This document shows, piece after piece, positions 1 through 7,450 of a stretch of 64,000 nt of DNA (its first letter is position 1; each line of letters starts with the position of its first letter). The notes beneath the pieces were generated by a model. That model saw only the letters and a list, made by a program, of their open reading frames with translations, did no database searches and was not told where the DNA came from. Source of the stretch: Actinokineospora bangkokensis. Lineage in GTDB: Bacteria; Actinomycetota; Actinomycetes; Mycobacteriales; Pseudonocardiaceae. The stretch covers positions 62,001 through 126,000 of the forward strand of contig NZ_MKQR01000032.1 in NCBI RefSeq assembly GCF_001940455.1, read 5' to 3'. Both the position numbers and the translations under genes were made by a program.

Positions 1-270
1 GAGGAGCGGCGGGGCGCGGCGTTCGTGTGCGCGATCGCCTACAGCTTCCCCGACGGCGACGAGGGCACCCTGCGCGCGGAGTGGCGCGGGTCGGTGATCC
101 GGGAGCGGCGGGGCACCGGCGGCTTCGGCTACGACCCGATCTTCGTGCCGGAGGGGGAGACCCGGACGTCCGCGGAGCTGTCCGCCGAGGAGAAGGACGC
201 GGTGTCGCACCGCGGGCAGGCGCTGCGCCTGCTGGTGCCGCACCTCAAGGCGCTGGCGCAGCAGGCCTGA
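1..270 (+). CDS. rdgB: RdgB, dITP/XTP pyrophosphatase (C-terminal part)
   Basis: The reading frame is open from the left edge, so the start lies outside the window; 89 codons plus stop remain. The protein hydrolyses non-canonical purine NTPs (dITP, XTP) to monophosphates in the cytosol and so keeps damaged bases out of DNA. The visible part carries the family's C-terminal signature: GGFGYDPIFVP, then the ELSAEEKDAVSHRGQAL stretch that closes the nucleotide pocket. Its last 26 bases overlap the end of the convergent serine hydrolase gene. In actinobacteria rdgB usually follows rph (RNase PH), which would lie to the left. Family assignment is secure. Confidence 0.93.
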   Translation, partial: EERRGAAFVCAIAYSFPDGDEGTLRAEWRGSVIRERRGTGGFGYDPIFVPEGETRTSAELSAEEKDAVSHRGQALRLLVPHLKALAQQA

Positions 271-1123
271 CGGGCGCGGTGGCGCCGAGCAGGGCGGCCA
301 GGGCCCGCGCCCCGGCCGTCACGGCGGCGGCGTTGGTGGAAAATGTCGCCGCGGTCGGTGATTCCGTCATCAGCACCACGACGTAGCGGTCGTCCACCAG
401 GCCCGTGCTGTGCACGGCGGTGAAGCCGCTCCCGTTGCCCCACCCCTGCTTCACCGCCCAGGTGCCGAACGCGGACGGGATGCCGAAGGACTGGTCGAAC
501 CCGTCCGCGGCGGTGGCGGTCGCCCGCGCCATCTCCGCCAGCGCGCCGGGCAGGCCCACCAGGAGATGGCGGTAGACCTGGGCCACCGCGGCGGGGCTGA
601 TCAGCGTGTTGCCCCAGCGCCCGGGGATGTCGGGGTCGGACACGCCGGTGATGCCCAGCGCGGCGGCGGTGGCGCTGGGCAGGGTGTCACCGCCCAGCAG
701 CGTCCACAGGGCGCTGGCGTCGTCGTCGTCGCTGGTGGTGAGCATCCCGGTGACGCGCTCGGCGTGGGCGGGGTCGCCCGCCGCCGCGATCGCGATGAGC
801 AGCTTGACCACCGAGGCCGAGCGGAACCGCAGGTCGGCGTTGGCCGAGAGCACCGTCTCGCCGGTCCGCGAGTCCCAGACCAGCACGCCCACGGTCGCGG
901 ACGGCTGCACCGCCCGCACGGCCGCCACGACCGGCTCCGCTGACAGCGATCGCGCCTGTGGCGCCGGTGCCGCTGCCGTGGTCGTCCCCACGTCGTCGGG
1001 CACCCGGGTGAGCGGTGCCTGGGCCCGCGGGCGCTCGCAGGCCTCGGCGGCGGACCCCACCAGGGTCGTGCTCAGCGCCAGCACGGCGGCGGTGGCCACC
1101 AGCCCGGTCCCGCGGCTCCTCAT
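245..1123 (-). CDS. Secreted SxxK serine hydrolase (class A beta-lactamase-like)
   Basis: A 292-residue protein with an N-terminal hydrophobic signal segment (about residues 7-25), an Ala/Pro-rich linker, then a beta-lactamase/penicillin-interacting fold. SVVK at residues 104-107 is the SxxK nucleophile motif; a TSDDDDAS segment follows, and WAVKQGWGN near the C-terminus takes the place of the KTG motif. The canonical SDN and KTG boxes are not clearly present, so true beta-lactamase activity is doubtful; a peptidoglycan or ester substrate is equally possible. It is the neighbour and paralogue of the gene at 1171-2013, with the same order of motifs. Probably exported. Confidence 0.8.
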   Translation of the reverse strand: MRSRGTGLVATAAVLALSTTLVGSAAEACERPRAQAPLTRVPDDVGTTTAAAPAPQARSLSAEPVVAAVRAVQPSATVGVLVWDSRTGETVLSANADLRFRSASVVKLLIAIAAAGDPAHAERVTGMLTTSDDDDASALWTLLGGDTLPSATAAALGITGVSDPDIPGRWGNTLISPAAVAQVYRHLLVGLPGALAEMARATATAADGFDQSFGIPSAFGTWAVKQGWGNGSGFTAVHSTGLVDDRYVVVLMTESPTAATFSTNAAAVTAGARALAALLGATAPVRPAAPAP

Positions 1124-1170
1124 GCCCGGTCAACGCCCCGACCCGCGGGATGGTTCACAGATCAACGAAC

Positions 1171-2013
1171 TCACAGGAACAGCACAGCGAGGCTGCGCGC
1201 GCCCGCGGTCACCGACGCGCACGCCGTCGACCACCGCGTCGGTCGCGGGTGCTCGGTCAGCAGCACCACGACGTAGCGCCACCCCTCGCCCACCAGGCCC
1301 GTGCTGTGGGTGACGATGTCGGTCGCGGAGTTCGACCACCCCTGCTTCACCGCCCACCGGGCGGCCAGCCCGTCCGGGATGCCGAAGTGCTGGTCGAACC
1401 CGTCCGCTGCCCGGCGCGGCGCGGCGGCCAGCGCGTCGACCACCAGCGCGCGGTCCGCCCCGGGCAGCTCGTCGAGCACGTGGTCGTACACCCGGGCGAC
1501 GTCCCGGGCGGTGATCAGCACGTCGCCCCACTGCCCCGGCCGCGCGGGCGGGCGGGTGCCGGTGAGGCCCACGCGCCCGGCCACCCGCGCCACCAGGGCA
1601 GACCCGCCCCTGGCCACCCACAGCTCGCTGGCGATCCCGTCGTCGGACAGCCGCAGCATCGTCGCGACCCGCTGCCGCAGGCCCGCGTCGGCCCCCGCCG
1701 CCAGGACGTCCACCGCGATCAGCAGCTTCACCAGCGAGGCCGAGCGGAACCGCCGGTCCGCCCCGGACGCCAGCAGGTCGTCGCCCGTCTGCCGGTCCAC
1801 CACCAGCACGCCGACCTCGGCCGACCCCTCCACCCCGCGCACCGCGGCCACGACGTCGGCCGCCGCGGGTCTCGGGGGAGGCGCGGGGGCGGGGGGCGCC
1901 GCGGGGGCGGGGATGGCGAGCCGGGGCGCCGCGAGCACGGTGGTGTGGGCGGGAACGGGGCTCGCGCACCCCGCCGCCAGGGCCAGGATCGGGAGCAGGG
2001 TCCAACGTCGCAT
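1171..2013 (-). CDS. Lipoprotein SxxK serine hydrolase, paralogue of its neighbour
   Basis: A 280-residue protein that begins with a lipoprotein signal: a hydrophobic stretch ending LALAAGC, lipidated Cys16 expected. A Pro/Ala linker (about 30-52) precedes the hydrolase domain. SLVK at 93-96 is the SxxK motif and WAVKQGWSN matches the equivalent motif of the downstream gene, so the two are tandem duplicates that differ in anchoring: this copy is a lipoprotein, the other has an ordinary signal segment. The intergenic gap is 47 bases and the genes point the same way, so co-transcription is likely. Substrate unknown; a beta-lactam or cell-wall peptide is the natural guess from the fold. Confidence 0.8.
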   Translation of the reverse strand: MRRWTLLPILALAAGCASPVPAHTTVLAAPRLAIPAPAAPPAPAPPPRPAAADVVAAVRGVEGSAEVGVLVVDRQTGDDLLASGADRRFRSASLVKLLIAVDVLAAGADAGLRQRVATMLRLSDDGIASELWVARGGSALVARVAGRVGLTGTRPPARPGQWGDVLITARDVARVYDHVLDELPGADRALVVDALAAAPRRAADGFDQHFGIPDGLAARWAVKQGWSNSATDIVTHSTGLVGEGWRYVVVLLTEHPRPTRWSTACASVTAGARSLAVLFL

Positions 2014-2119
2014 ACCCCCTCACACGCCGGTGGGGCGGGCGGAAGTTGATCCCACGGGGACGCAACTCCCACCCGCCCCACGGGCGTCACGGCGGCGGCG
2101 GCCGGGACGTTGCCCCGGG

Positions 2120-2593
2120 TCAGACCTTGAGGTCCTTGCGCAGCTTGGCGACGTGGCCGGTGGCGCGGACGTTGTAGAGGGTGTGGCTCAGGACACCCTC
2201 GGGGTCCACGACGAACGTGGAGCGGATGACGCCGGTGACGGTCTTGCCGTACATCACCTTCTCGCCGAACGCGCCGTAGGCCTTCATCACCTCGCGGTCC
2301 TGGTCGGACAGCAGCGGGAAGGTCAGGCCCTCGTCCGCGACGAACTTGGCCAGCTTCGCCTGCTTGTCCGGGGAGATGCCCAGCACGGTGAACCCGGCGT
2401 CGTTGAGCTCGGCCAGGTTGTCGCGGAAGTCGCACGCCTGCTTGGTGCAGCCGGGGGTCGCCGCGGCGGGGTAGAAGTAGACCACCACGGACTTGCCGCG
2501 GTAGTCCGACAGCGACACGTCGTTGCCCTCGCTGTCGGGCAGGGTGAAGTCGGGGGCCGGGTCCCCGGGGGACAGCCGCTTCTGCTCGCTCAT
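2120..2593 (-). CDS. bcp: Peroxiredoxin, PrxQ/Bcp type
   Basis: A 157-residue thiol peroxidase reducing H2O2 and organic hydroperoxides in the cytosol. The peroxidatic Cys49 sits in TPGCT and a second Cys54 five residues later is the usual resolving Cys of atypical 2-Cys PrxQ proteins. I start at the ATG giving MSEQKRLSPGD, which begins at the family's normal N-terminus; a longer open frame continues upstream only because it reads through a 27-bp tandem repeat. Length matches the family (about 155). It stands between two exported proteins with no clear operon partner. Confidence 0.93.
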   Translation of the reverse strand: MSEQKRLSPGDPAPDFTLPDSEGNDVSLSDYRGKSVVVYFYPAAATPGCTKQACDFRDNLAELNDAGFTVLGISPDKQAKLAKFVADEGLTFPLLSDQDREVMKAYGAFGEKVMYGKTVTGVIRSTFVVDPEGVLSHTLYNVRATGHVAKLRKDLKV

Positions 2594-2618
2594 GGCTCGA
2601 AACGCTAGGCCATCTCCA

Positions 2619-2699
2619 CGACCCGCCACCCACCCCCATGTTCCGCGACCCGCCACCCGCCCCCGTGTTCCACGACCCGCCACCGTCCCCGACCTGGCA
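2619..2699. repeat. 27-bp imperfect tandem repeat, three copies
   Basis: Three head-to-tail units of 27 bases start at 2619, 2646 and 2673. Each opens CGACCCGCCACC; the third diverges in its second half. The array lies in the promoter region of the peroxiredoxin gene (minus strand) and past the end of the lipoprotein gene. It could be regulatory or simple slippage. Confidence 0.75.
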
Positions 2700-2729
2700 C
2701 CGGACCGCTCGTGGGGAACGCCGTGGTGG

Positions 2730-3260
2730 TCAGGTGGTCTCGCTGAACACCGTCACCGCGGGGCTCGACGACGGGTCCGGCCGCGCGTCGATGTGGACCC
2801 ACGCCTTGCCCTGCGGCACGGCGAAGGCGACGGAGAAGTGCGCGCTCTCCCCGGGGCGCAGCTCGCCCCCGCCCGCCACCCCGGTGTACCCGGCGGTGGT
2901 GTCGATGACCTGCTGGGTCGCGCGCCCGTCCGAGCGGGCCTCCAGCGCCAGCAGGGCGGGCTTGTAGGAGGTCTGGCCGTCGTTCTCCACGGTCATGTCG
3001 AAGCCCACCGCCCGCGCCGCCCCGGGCGGGGAGGCCGACCCGGTCGGGGTGAACGACTTGGGCGCCGACACCGTCAGCACCAGGCCCTGCCCCAGCGGGG
3101 TGCGCTCGCCACCGCGCACCGACGGGCCGCCCGAGCGCAGCGCCTTCTCGCTCAGCGTGGTCGGCGGGGGCGCCACCGCGGCGGTCTGCTCGGCGCCCGC
3201 GCAGCCCGCGACGACGACCAGCACCGAGGCGCAGGCGGCGGTCAGGCGGGCGAGCTTCAC
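2730..3260 (-). CDS. Lipoprotein, DUF4352/telomeric repeat-binding factor 2-like Ig fold
   Basis: A 176-residue lipoprotein. The GTG at 3260 is chosen because GAAAGG lies 7 bases upstream and the reading then begins with a normal lipoprotein signal ending VVVAGC (Cys18). A Thr/Pro linker is followed by a beta-rich domain with the pattern of DUF4352 proteins (LTVSAPKSF early, GFDMTVENDGQTSY in the middle, LRPGESAHFSVAFAVP late). These domains are thought to be extracellular binding modules; no enzymatic residues are visible. The open frame extends further upstream but has no ribosome site there. Confidence 0.75.
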   Translation of the reverse strand: MKLARLTAACASVLVVVAGCAGAEQTAAVAPPPTTLSEKALRSGGPSVRGGERTPLGQGLVLTVSAPKSFTPTGSASPPGAARAVGFDMTVENDGQTSYKPALLALEARSDGRATQQVIDTTAGYTGVAGGGELRPGESAHFSVAFAVPQGKAWVHIDARPDPSSSPAVTVFSETT

Positions 3261-3465
3261 CGTGGGACCTTTCTCGCAGGAGGGGGAGCGGGTTCGTGCA
3301 CCATCCACCATGACGGGCGTTCGGGGCCGATGGCGCCGGTGCCCGTCGTTTGATTCGGTCCTGGTGCCGCCCTGTGGCCGAGCTGTGATCAGCGGGGCAC
3401 AGCGGGTGATCGACTTCACTGCTCCGGTCGGACGCCCCCGCGGCGGCCGACCGGCCGTGCGCCGC

Positions 3466-3669
3466 TCACCCCGCGAACGCCAGGAACAGCACGAACAGCG
3501 CCACCCCGACCAGCCACGCGGCGATCAGCCACCCGTGGTCGCGCCACGGGGACGGCGCGCGGTCGTCGTCGAGGCCGGGCGTGTGCACCCCGCGCTCCTC
3601 GAACCGGTCGACCAGCCGCAGGAGCGCCGCCAGCGGGTGTGGGGCGCGCACGCCGCGATGCTCCCACAC
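3466..3669 (-). CDS. Small membrane protein downstream of smpB
   Basis: A 67-residue open frame beginning 15 bases after the smpB stop, same strand. The first half is charged; residues about 46-66 form a single strongly hydrophobic helix (WLIAAWLVGVALFVLFLAFA). I do not recognise the family. Position suggests co-transcription with smpB, but codon bias alone cannot prove it is translated in this GC-rich DNA. Confidence 0.5.
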   Translation of the reverse strand: MWEHRGVRAPHPLAALLRLVDRFEERGVHTPGLDDDRAPSPWRDHGWLIAAWLVGVALFVLFLAFAG

Positions 3670-3684
3670 CCCGGGGCCCCCGCG

Positions 3685-4170
3685 TCAGCGGCGCCTGCCC
3701 TTGAAGTGGTCGGAGAACGCGCGGGCGATCTCGCGCTGGGCGTCGCGGTCGGCCTGCGCCGCCCGCTTGTCCCAGGCCTTCTTGCCGCGCACCAGGCCCA
3801 GTTCCACCTTCACCCGGCCGCCGGAGAAGTACATCGACAGCGGCACCAGGGACAGGCCCGGGTCGTTGACCTTGAGCTGGAGCTTGTCGATCTCGCGGCG
3901 GTGCAGGAGCAGCTTGCGCACCCGGCGCGGCGGGTGGTTGGTCCACGTGCCGTAGTCGTACTCGGCGATGTGCAGGCCGCGCAGCCAGACCTCGCCGTCG
4001 TCGATGGTGGCGAACGCGTCGGTCAGCGACGCCCGGCCCAGGCGCAGGCTCTTGACCTCGGTGCCCACCAGCGCGACACCGGCCTCGTAGGTGTCGAGCA
4101 CGAGGTAGTCGTGGCGGGCCTTGCGGTTGGTCGCGACCGTGCCCGGCTGCTTCGCCGCCTTCTTGCCCAT
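3685..4170 (-). CDS. smpB: SmpB, tmRNA-binding protein
   Basis: A 161-residue partner of tmRNA (ssrA) in trans-translation; it delivers alanyl-tmRNA to stalled ribosomes. Family marks: NRKARHDY near the N-terminus, GTEVKSLR, the beta-barrel core ending HPPRRVRKLLLHR, and the C-terminal GKKAWDKRAAQADRDAQRE tail that enters the mRNA channel. Length is standard. No ssrA gene is in the window. A tRNA gene on the same strand lies just upstream. Confidence 0.96.
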   Translation of the reverse strand: MGKKAAKQPGTVATNRKARHDYLVLDTYEAGVALVGTEVKSLRLGRASLTDAFATIDDGEVWLRGLHIAEYDYGTWTNHPPRRVRKLLLHRREIDKLQLKVNDPGLSLVPLSMYFSGGRVKVELGLVRGKKAWDKRAAQADRDAQREIARAFSDHFKGRRR

Positions 4171-4235
4171 GACCCGAGGGTACTGCGCCGGTGACCGGCG
4201 TCCCCGCCGCCGAGCGGGGGCGGCGGCGCGCTGGG

Positions 4236-4309
4236 TAGGACCGGAGAGACTCGAACTCTCACTGGCACGGACCTAAACCGTGTGCCTCTGCCAATTGGGC
4301 TACGGTCCC
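4236..4309 (-). tRNA. tRNA with anticodon UAG (Leu CUA reader) but a short variable loop
   Basis: Folded by hand on the minus strand: acceptor GGGACCG/CGGTCCT (one G-T pair), D arm GCCC...GGC, anticodon stem CACGG/CCGTG with loop TTTAGGT, T stem GAGAG/CTCTC with loop TTCGAGT, discriminator A. The anticodon is UAG and the loop equals that of ordinary bacterial tRNA-Leu(UAG). However the variable region is only 5 nt (CCAGT), whereas bacterial tRNA-Leu is class II with a long variable arm. No CCA is encoded (CCC instead). It is a convincing cloverleaf with an unusual identity combination. Confidence 0.8.
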
Positions 4310-4418
4310 CCGACCGCCCGCGGGCGGTCGGCCCCAGCGTAACGGTGTGGCCGGCGCGCGGGCGCGGTGGTGGGTGATCTACCGTGGTGCGGCCGACGGC
4401 GGTTTCCTAGGAGGACAC

Positions 4419-4640
4419 GTGGCCCGCGACCCCGACACCATCCAGCGCGAGATCGAGCAGGCGCGCGACGCGCTGGCCGCGACCCTGGACCAGCTGGGCA
4501 CCAAGGCCAGCCCGAAGCGGCTGGTCGAGGGCGCCAAGGCCGAGGCGCGCTCGAAGCTGGACGACCCCCGGGTCAAGTACGCGCTCATCGGCGCCGGTGT
4601 GCTGGTCGGCCTGCTGGTCGTCCGGAAGATCTTCTCCTGA
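4419..4640 (+). CDS. DUF3618 membrane protein
   Basis: A 73-residue protein. The GTG at 4419 follows an AGGAGG ribosome site, and the reading then begins with the family's characteristic ARDPDTIQREIEQARDAL, an amphipathic coiled segment. Residues about 53-68 (ALIGAGVLVGLLVV) form one membrane helix with a short basic tail. DUF3618 proteins are widespread in actinobacteria; function unknown. The longer open frame starting at 4347 has no ribosome site. Confidence 0.88.
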   Translation: MARDPDTIQREIEQARDALAATLDQLGTKASPKRLVEGAKAEARSKLDDPRVKYALIGAGVLVGLLVVRKIFS

Positions 4641-4645
4641 TCGAG

Positions 4646-4690
4646 CGGCCGCGCGCGGTCCCGGGAGCCCCCGGGGGCCGCGCGCGGCCG
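4646..4690. terminator. Bidirectional hairpin between convergent genes
   Basis: A perfect 13-bp stem (CGGCCGCGCGCGG, 4646-4658, with its complement at 4678-4690) sits between the converging DUF3618 gene and the gene ending at 4699. There is no T-run, as usual for high-GC actinobacteria. Confidence 0.75.
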
Positions 4691-4698
4691 TCTGGTCG

Positions 4699-5094
4699 TC
4701 AGGCCGTGGCGGCACCGTCCTGGGCGGCGTCGTCGCCGTCCGCGGCGGTGTCGGTGTCCTTGTTGGGGTCGTCGTCCTTGTTGGGGTCGGCGCTGTCACC
4801 GGGGTCGGCGGTGTCCGCCGGGGTGTCGACGCCGGGCTGCTCGTCGGACTCGGGCGCCTTGGCCAGGCGGGCGGTCAGGTAGGCCTCGGTGAAGCCCAGC
4901 GCGTCGCCGTCGAGGGTGTGCACGACGGTGCGCCTGCGCGCGGCGGGGGAGATCTGCTCGGCGAGCTGGTCCGCGCGGTCGCGGGCGGCGATCAGGCCCG
5001 GCGCGGTGGCGGAGAGCGTGTCGTCGCCGTGGGACACCTCGACCGACCAGTCGTCGCCGTCACGGGTGTAGTTCGCCAGGATAGCTTCGGACAA
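4699..5094 (-). CDS. Hypothetical acidic-tailed protein
   Basis: A 131-residue protein of unknown function. Residues 1-75 look folded (MSEAILANYTRDGDDWSVEV at the start, then a helical segment with RDRADQLAEQI). From about 85 on it is a disordered Asp/Thr/Ala-rich tail with a repeated DPNKD motif. The N-terminal part recalls the small HicB-like antitoxin fold, but the match is too weak to name. A ribosome site (GGAGGG) precedes the ATG. Confidence 0.7.
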   Translation of the reverse strand: MSEAILANYTRDGDDWSVEVSHGDDTLSATAPGLIAARDRADQLAEQISPAARRRTVVHTLDGDALGFTEAYLTARLAKAPESDEQPGVDTPADTADPGDSADPNKDDDPNKDTDTAADGDDAAQDGAATA

Positions 5095-5160
5095 CGCTCG
5101 GCCCTCCTTGCGGGTTGTGCGCTCCCCAGGGTAGGCCGCCGGGGGCGACCGTGCTCCCGG

Positions 5161-5781
5161 TCAGTCCCGCACCAGGCTCTGCATGCCCGTCCACAGCGCG
5201 CGCATGATGTGGTCGGCGGCCTGCTCGGCGGTCACGTCGTCGCGGGAGACGTACCAGAGCGAGAGCCGCTCGCAGGCGCCGACGACGACGTGCGCGGACG
5301 CCTCCAGCTCCACCTCGGGCGCGTCGGGCAGGAACGACCGGAACAGCGCCACGTCGATCTCCACCTGCTCCTGGCGCAGGGCCTCGATCTCGGCGGCGGC
5401 CGCCGGGCCCGCCACCGCGGCCTCGCTGCGCAGCATCAGCGACCACGCGCGCCGGTGGGTGTCGGTGAACTCGAAGAAGGCCACCAGTCCCCGGCGCAGC
5501 GCGTCCTCGGCGGACTGCGCGCCGATGACGGACTCGGTGGTCGCCTTGGCCAGCTCCGTGCGCGCCTGCCGGATGCAGGCGACCAGCAGGCCCTCCTTGG
5601 AGCCGAAGTACTCGTAGATCATCGGCTTGGAGACCCCGCAGCGCTCGGCGATGTCGTCCACCGAGGTCGCGACGTAGCCGCGCTCGGCGAAGACCTCCTC
5701 GGCCACGGCCATCATCTGCTGCTCGCGCTCGGCCCGGGGCATCCGCCGCCTGCGCTGGACCCTGCCCTCGGCCGTTGTCAC
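5161..5781 (-). CDS. TetR-family regulator of the divergent monooxygenase
   Basis: A 206-residue TetR protein. The DNA-binding part reads MMAVAEEVFAERGYVATSV, then DDIAERCGVSKPMIYEYFGS, the standard TetR helix-turn-helix (about residues 25-70). The ligand domain carries no recognisable marker. It diverges from the flavin monooxygenase at 5869 across an 87-bp gap containing a perfect palindrome and a direct repeat, so repression of both genes with release by the monooxygenase substrate or a related lipid is the simple model (inference). Confidence 0.92.
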   Translation of the reverse strand: MTTAEGRVQRRRRMPRAEREQQMMAVAEEVFAERGYVATSVDDIAERCGVSKPMIYEYFGSKEGLLVACIRQARTELAKATTESVIGAQSAEDALRRGLVAFFEFTDTHRRAWSLMLRSEAAVAGPAAAAEIEALRQEQVEIDVALFRSFLPDAPEVELEASAHVVVGACERLSLWYVSRDDVTAEQAADHIMRALWTGMQSLVRD

Positions 5782-5807
5782 GGGATTGAGTCTACCGCAA
5801 GTAACCT

Positions 5808-5843
5808 ACTCCGAGTAAGCTTGACCCCCGGTAACAGGTAACC
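5808..5843. promoter_or_regulatory. Candidate TetR operator region
   Basis: TACTC-C-GAGTA (5808-5818) is a perfect inverted repeat. It is followed by TTGACC at 5821 and a direct repeat GGTAAC-A-GGTAAC (5830-5842). The region lies between the divergent TetR and monooxygenase genes and is the only symmetrical sequence there. Confidence 0.5.
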
Positions 5844-5868
5844 GACCTTAACAGCGGAGGCGCGCCGC

Positions 5869-7368
5869 ATGGGCAAGCTCATCCACACCGGTGTGGTGGT
5901 CGTCGGCACCGGCTTCTCGGGCATGGGAATGGCGATCCAGCTCCGCAAGCAGGGGCGCGAGGACTTCGTCGTGCTGGAGAAGGCCGCGGACTTCGGCGGC
6001 ACCTGGCGCGACAACAGCTACCCCGGCTGCGCCTGCGACATCCAGTCGCACATGTACTCGTTCTCCTTCGAGCCCAAGGCCGACTGGAGCCGGGCGTTCG
6101 CCCCCCAGCCGGAGATCCACCAGTACATGCGCGACGTGGCGGCCAAGTGGGACCTGGCCCGCAGCACCCGCTTCGGCGTCGAGGTGACCGGCGCGCGCTG
6201 GGACGAGGAGGAGAACCGCTGGTACGTGGCCACCCGCTCCGGGGACACCTACGTCGGCCAGTACCTCGTCTCCGGCATCGGCGCGCTGCACGTGCCGCAG
6301 GTGCCCCACCTGGAGGGCATCGAGGACTTCCAGGGCGCCACCTTCCACTCCGCCCAGTGGGACCACGACTACGACCTCACCGGCAAGCGGGTCGCGGTGA
6401 TCGGCACCGGCGCCAGCGCCATCCAGTTCACCCCGCGCATCGCCAAGCAGGTCGAGCACCTGACGCTGTTCCAGCGCACGCCCCCGTGGGTGATGCCCAA
6501 GCCCGACCACGCGATCCCCGGGTGGGCCAAGTCCGCCTTCGCCAAGGTCCCGGGCGCCTACCGCGGCTACCGCAACTTCCTGTACTGGCTGAACGAGGTG
6601 CGCGCGGTCGGCTTCAACGGCCACCTCGGCGTGCTCAAGGCCGCCTCGAAGCTGGCCGAGATGAACATCAAGCGCTCGGTCAAGGACCCCGACCTCGTCG
6701 CGAAGCTCACGCCCGACTACGTCATGGGCTGCAAGCGGGTGCTGATCTCCAACGACTACTACCCGACCTTCAACCGGCCGAACGTGGACCTGGAGACCTC
6801 CGGGGTGGCGCGGGTGACGGCGAACGGCATCGTCACCGGCGACGGCCGCGAGGTCGAGGTCGACGCGATCATCTACGGCACCGGGTTCCAGGTCGTCGAC
6901 GCCATGCAGCACCTCGACATCACCGGCCGCGACGGCGTGGAGCTGGGCAAGCTGTGGGCCGAGGCGGGCATCAACACCTACAACGGCATCAACGTCGCGG
7001 GCTTCCCCAACCTGTTCTTCCTGCTCGGCCCGAACACCGGCCTGGGGCACAACTCGGTGGTGTTCATGATCGAGGCCCAGCTGACCTACATCCGCGAGGC
7101 CATGGCCCTGGCCGAGCAGCACAACGTCGAGGCCATCGACGTGCGCGCCTCGGCCCAGGAGCGGTTCAACGCCGAGATCCAGCGCAAGCTGCGCGACGGC
7201 GTGTGGACCCAGGGCGGCTGCCAGAGCTGGTACCTCGACGCCCAGGGCGTCAACCGCACCCTGTGGCCCGGGTTCACCTGGCGCTACTGGCTGCGCACCC
7301 GCAAGGTCGACGCCGCCGACTTCGAGCTGATCACCCGCAGCCGCACCCCGCAGCTGGCGGGTCGCTGA
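5869..7368 (+). CDS. Flavin-containing monooxygenase, Baeyer-Villiger type
   Basis: A 499-residue FAD/NADPH enzyme. GTGFSG (13-18) binds FAD; GTGASA (about 179-184) binds NADPH; between them FQGATFHSAQWD (154-165) matches the Baeyer-Villiger fingerprint FxGxxxHxxxW[P/D]. Such enzymes insert oxygen next to a ketone to give esters or lactones, though some paralogues hydroxylate. Length is typical. The ATG follows GGAGG. Its partner is the divergent TetR gene. It resembles mycobacterial EthA-class proteins; substrate unknown, a lipid or steroid-like ketone is likely. Confidence 0.92.
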   Translation: MGKLIHTGVVVVGTGFSGMGMAIQLRKQGREDFVVLEKAADFGGTWRDNSYPGCACDIQSHMYSFSFEPKADWSRAFAPQPEIHQYMRDVAAKWDLARSTRFGVEVTGARWDEEENRWYVATRSGDTYVGQYLVSGIGALHVPQVPHLEGIEDFQGATFHSAQWDHDYDLTGKRVAVIGTGASAIQFTPRIAKQVEHLTLFQRTPPWVMPKPDHAIPGWAKSAFAKVPGAYRGYRNFLYWLNEVRAVGFNGHLGVLKAASKLAEMNIKRSVKDPDLVAKLTPDYVMGCKRVLISNDYYPTFNRPNVDLETSGVARVTANGIVTGDGREVEVDAIIYGTGFQVVDAMQHLDITGRDGVELGKLWAEAGINTYNGINVAGFPNLFFLLGPNTGLGHNSVVFMIEAQLTYIREAMALAEQHNVEAIDVRASAQERFNAEIQRKLRDGVWTQGGCQSWYLDAQGVNRTLWPGFTWRYWLRTRKVDAADFELITRSRTPQLAGR

Positions 7369-7409
7369 CCCGCCGCCCGGGGCGTTCCCGCCGGACGCCC
7401 CGGGCACCC

Positions 7410-7440
7410 GCGCGGCCCGGCTCGACGAGCCGGGCCGCGC
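7410..7440. terminator. Bidirectional hairpin
   Basis: A 13-bp perfect stem GCGCGGCCCGGCT (7410-7422) / complement (7428-7440) with loop CGACG lies between the converging monooxygenase and LCP genes; a smaller GGGGCGT hairpin precedes it. Confidence 0.8.
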
Positions 7441-7450
7441 GCTGCCGGGG

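Noticed and set aside
4236-4309. Amber suppressor tRNA
   Set aside because: The anticodon is UAG, which reads CUA. Reading the UAG stop codon would need anticodon CUA.
5848-7407. 519-residue antisense frame opposite the monooxygenase
   Set aside because: Antisense shadow of a clear enzyme; low-complexity Val/Gly/Ala/His composition and no ribosome site.
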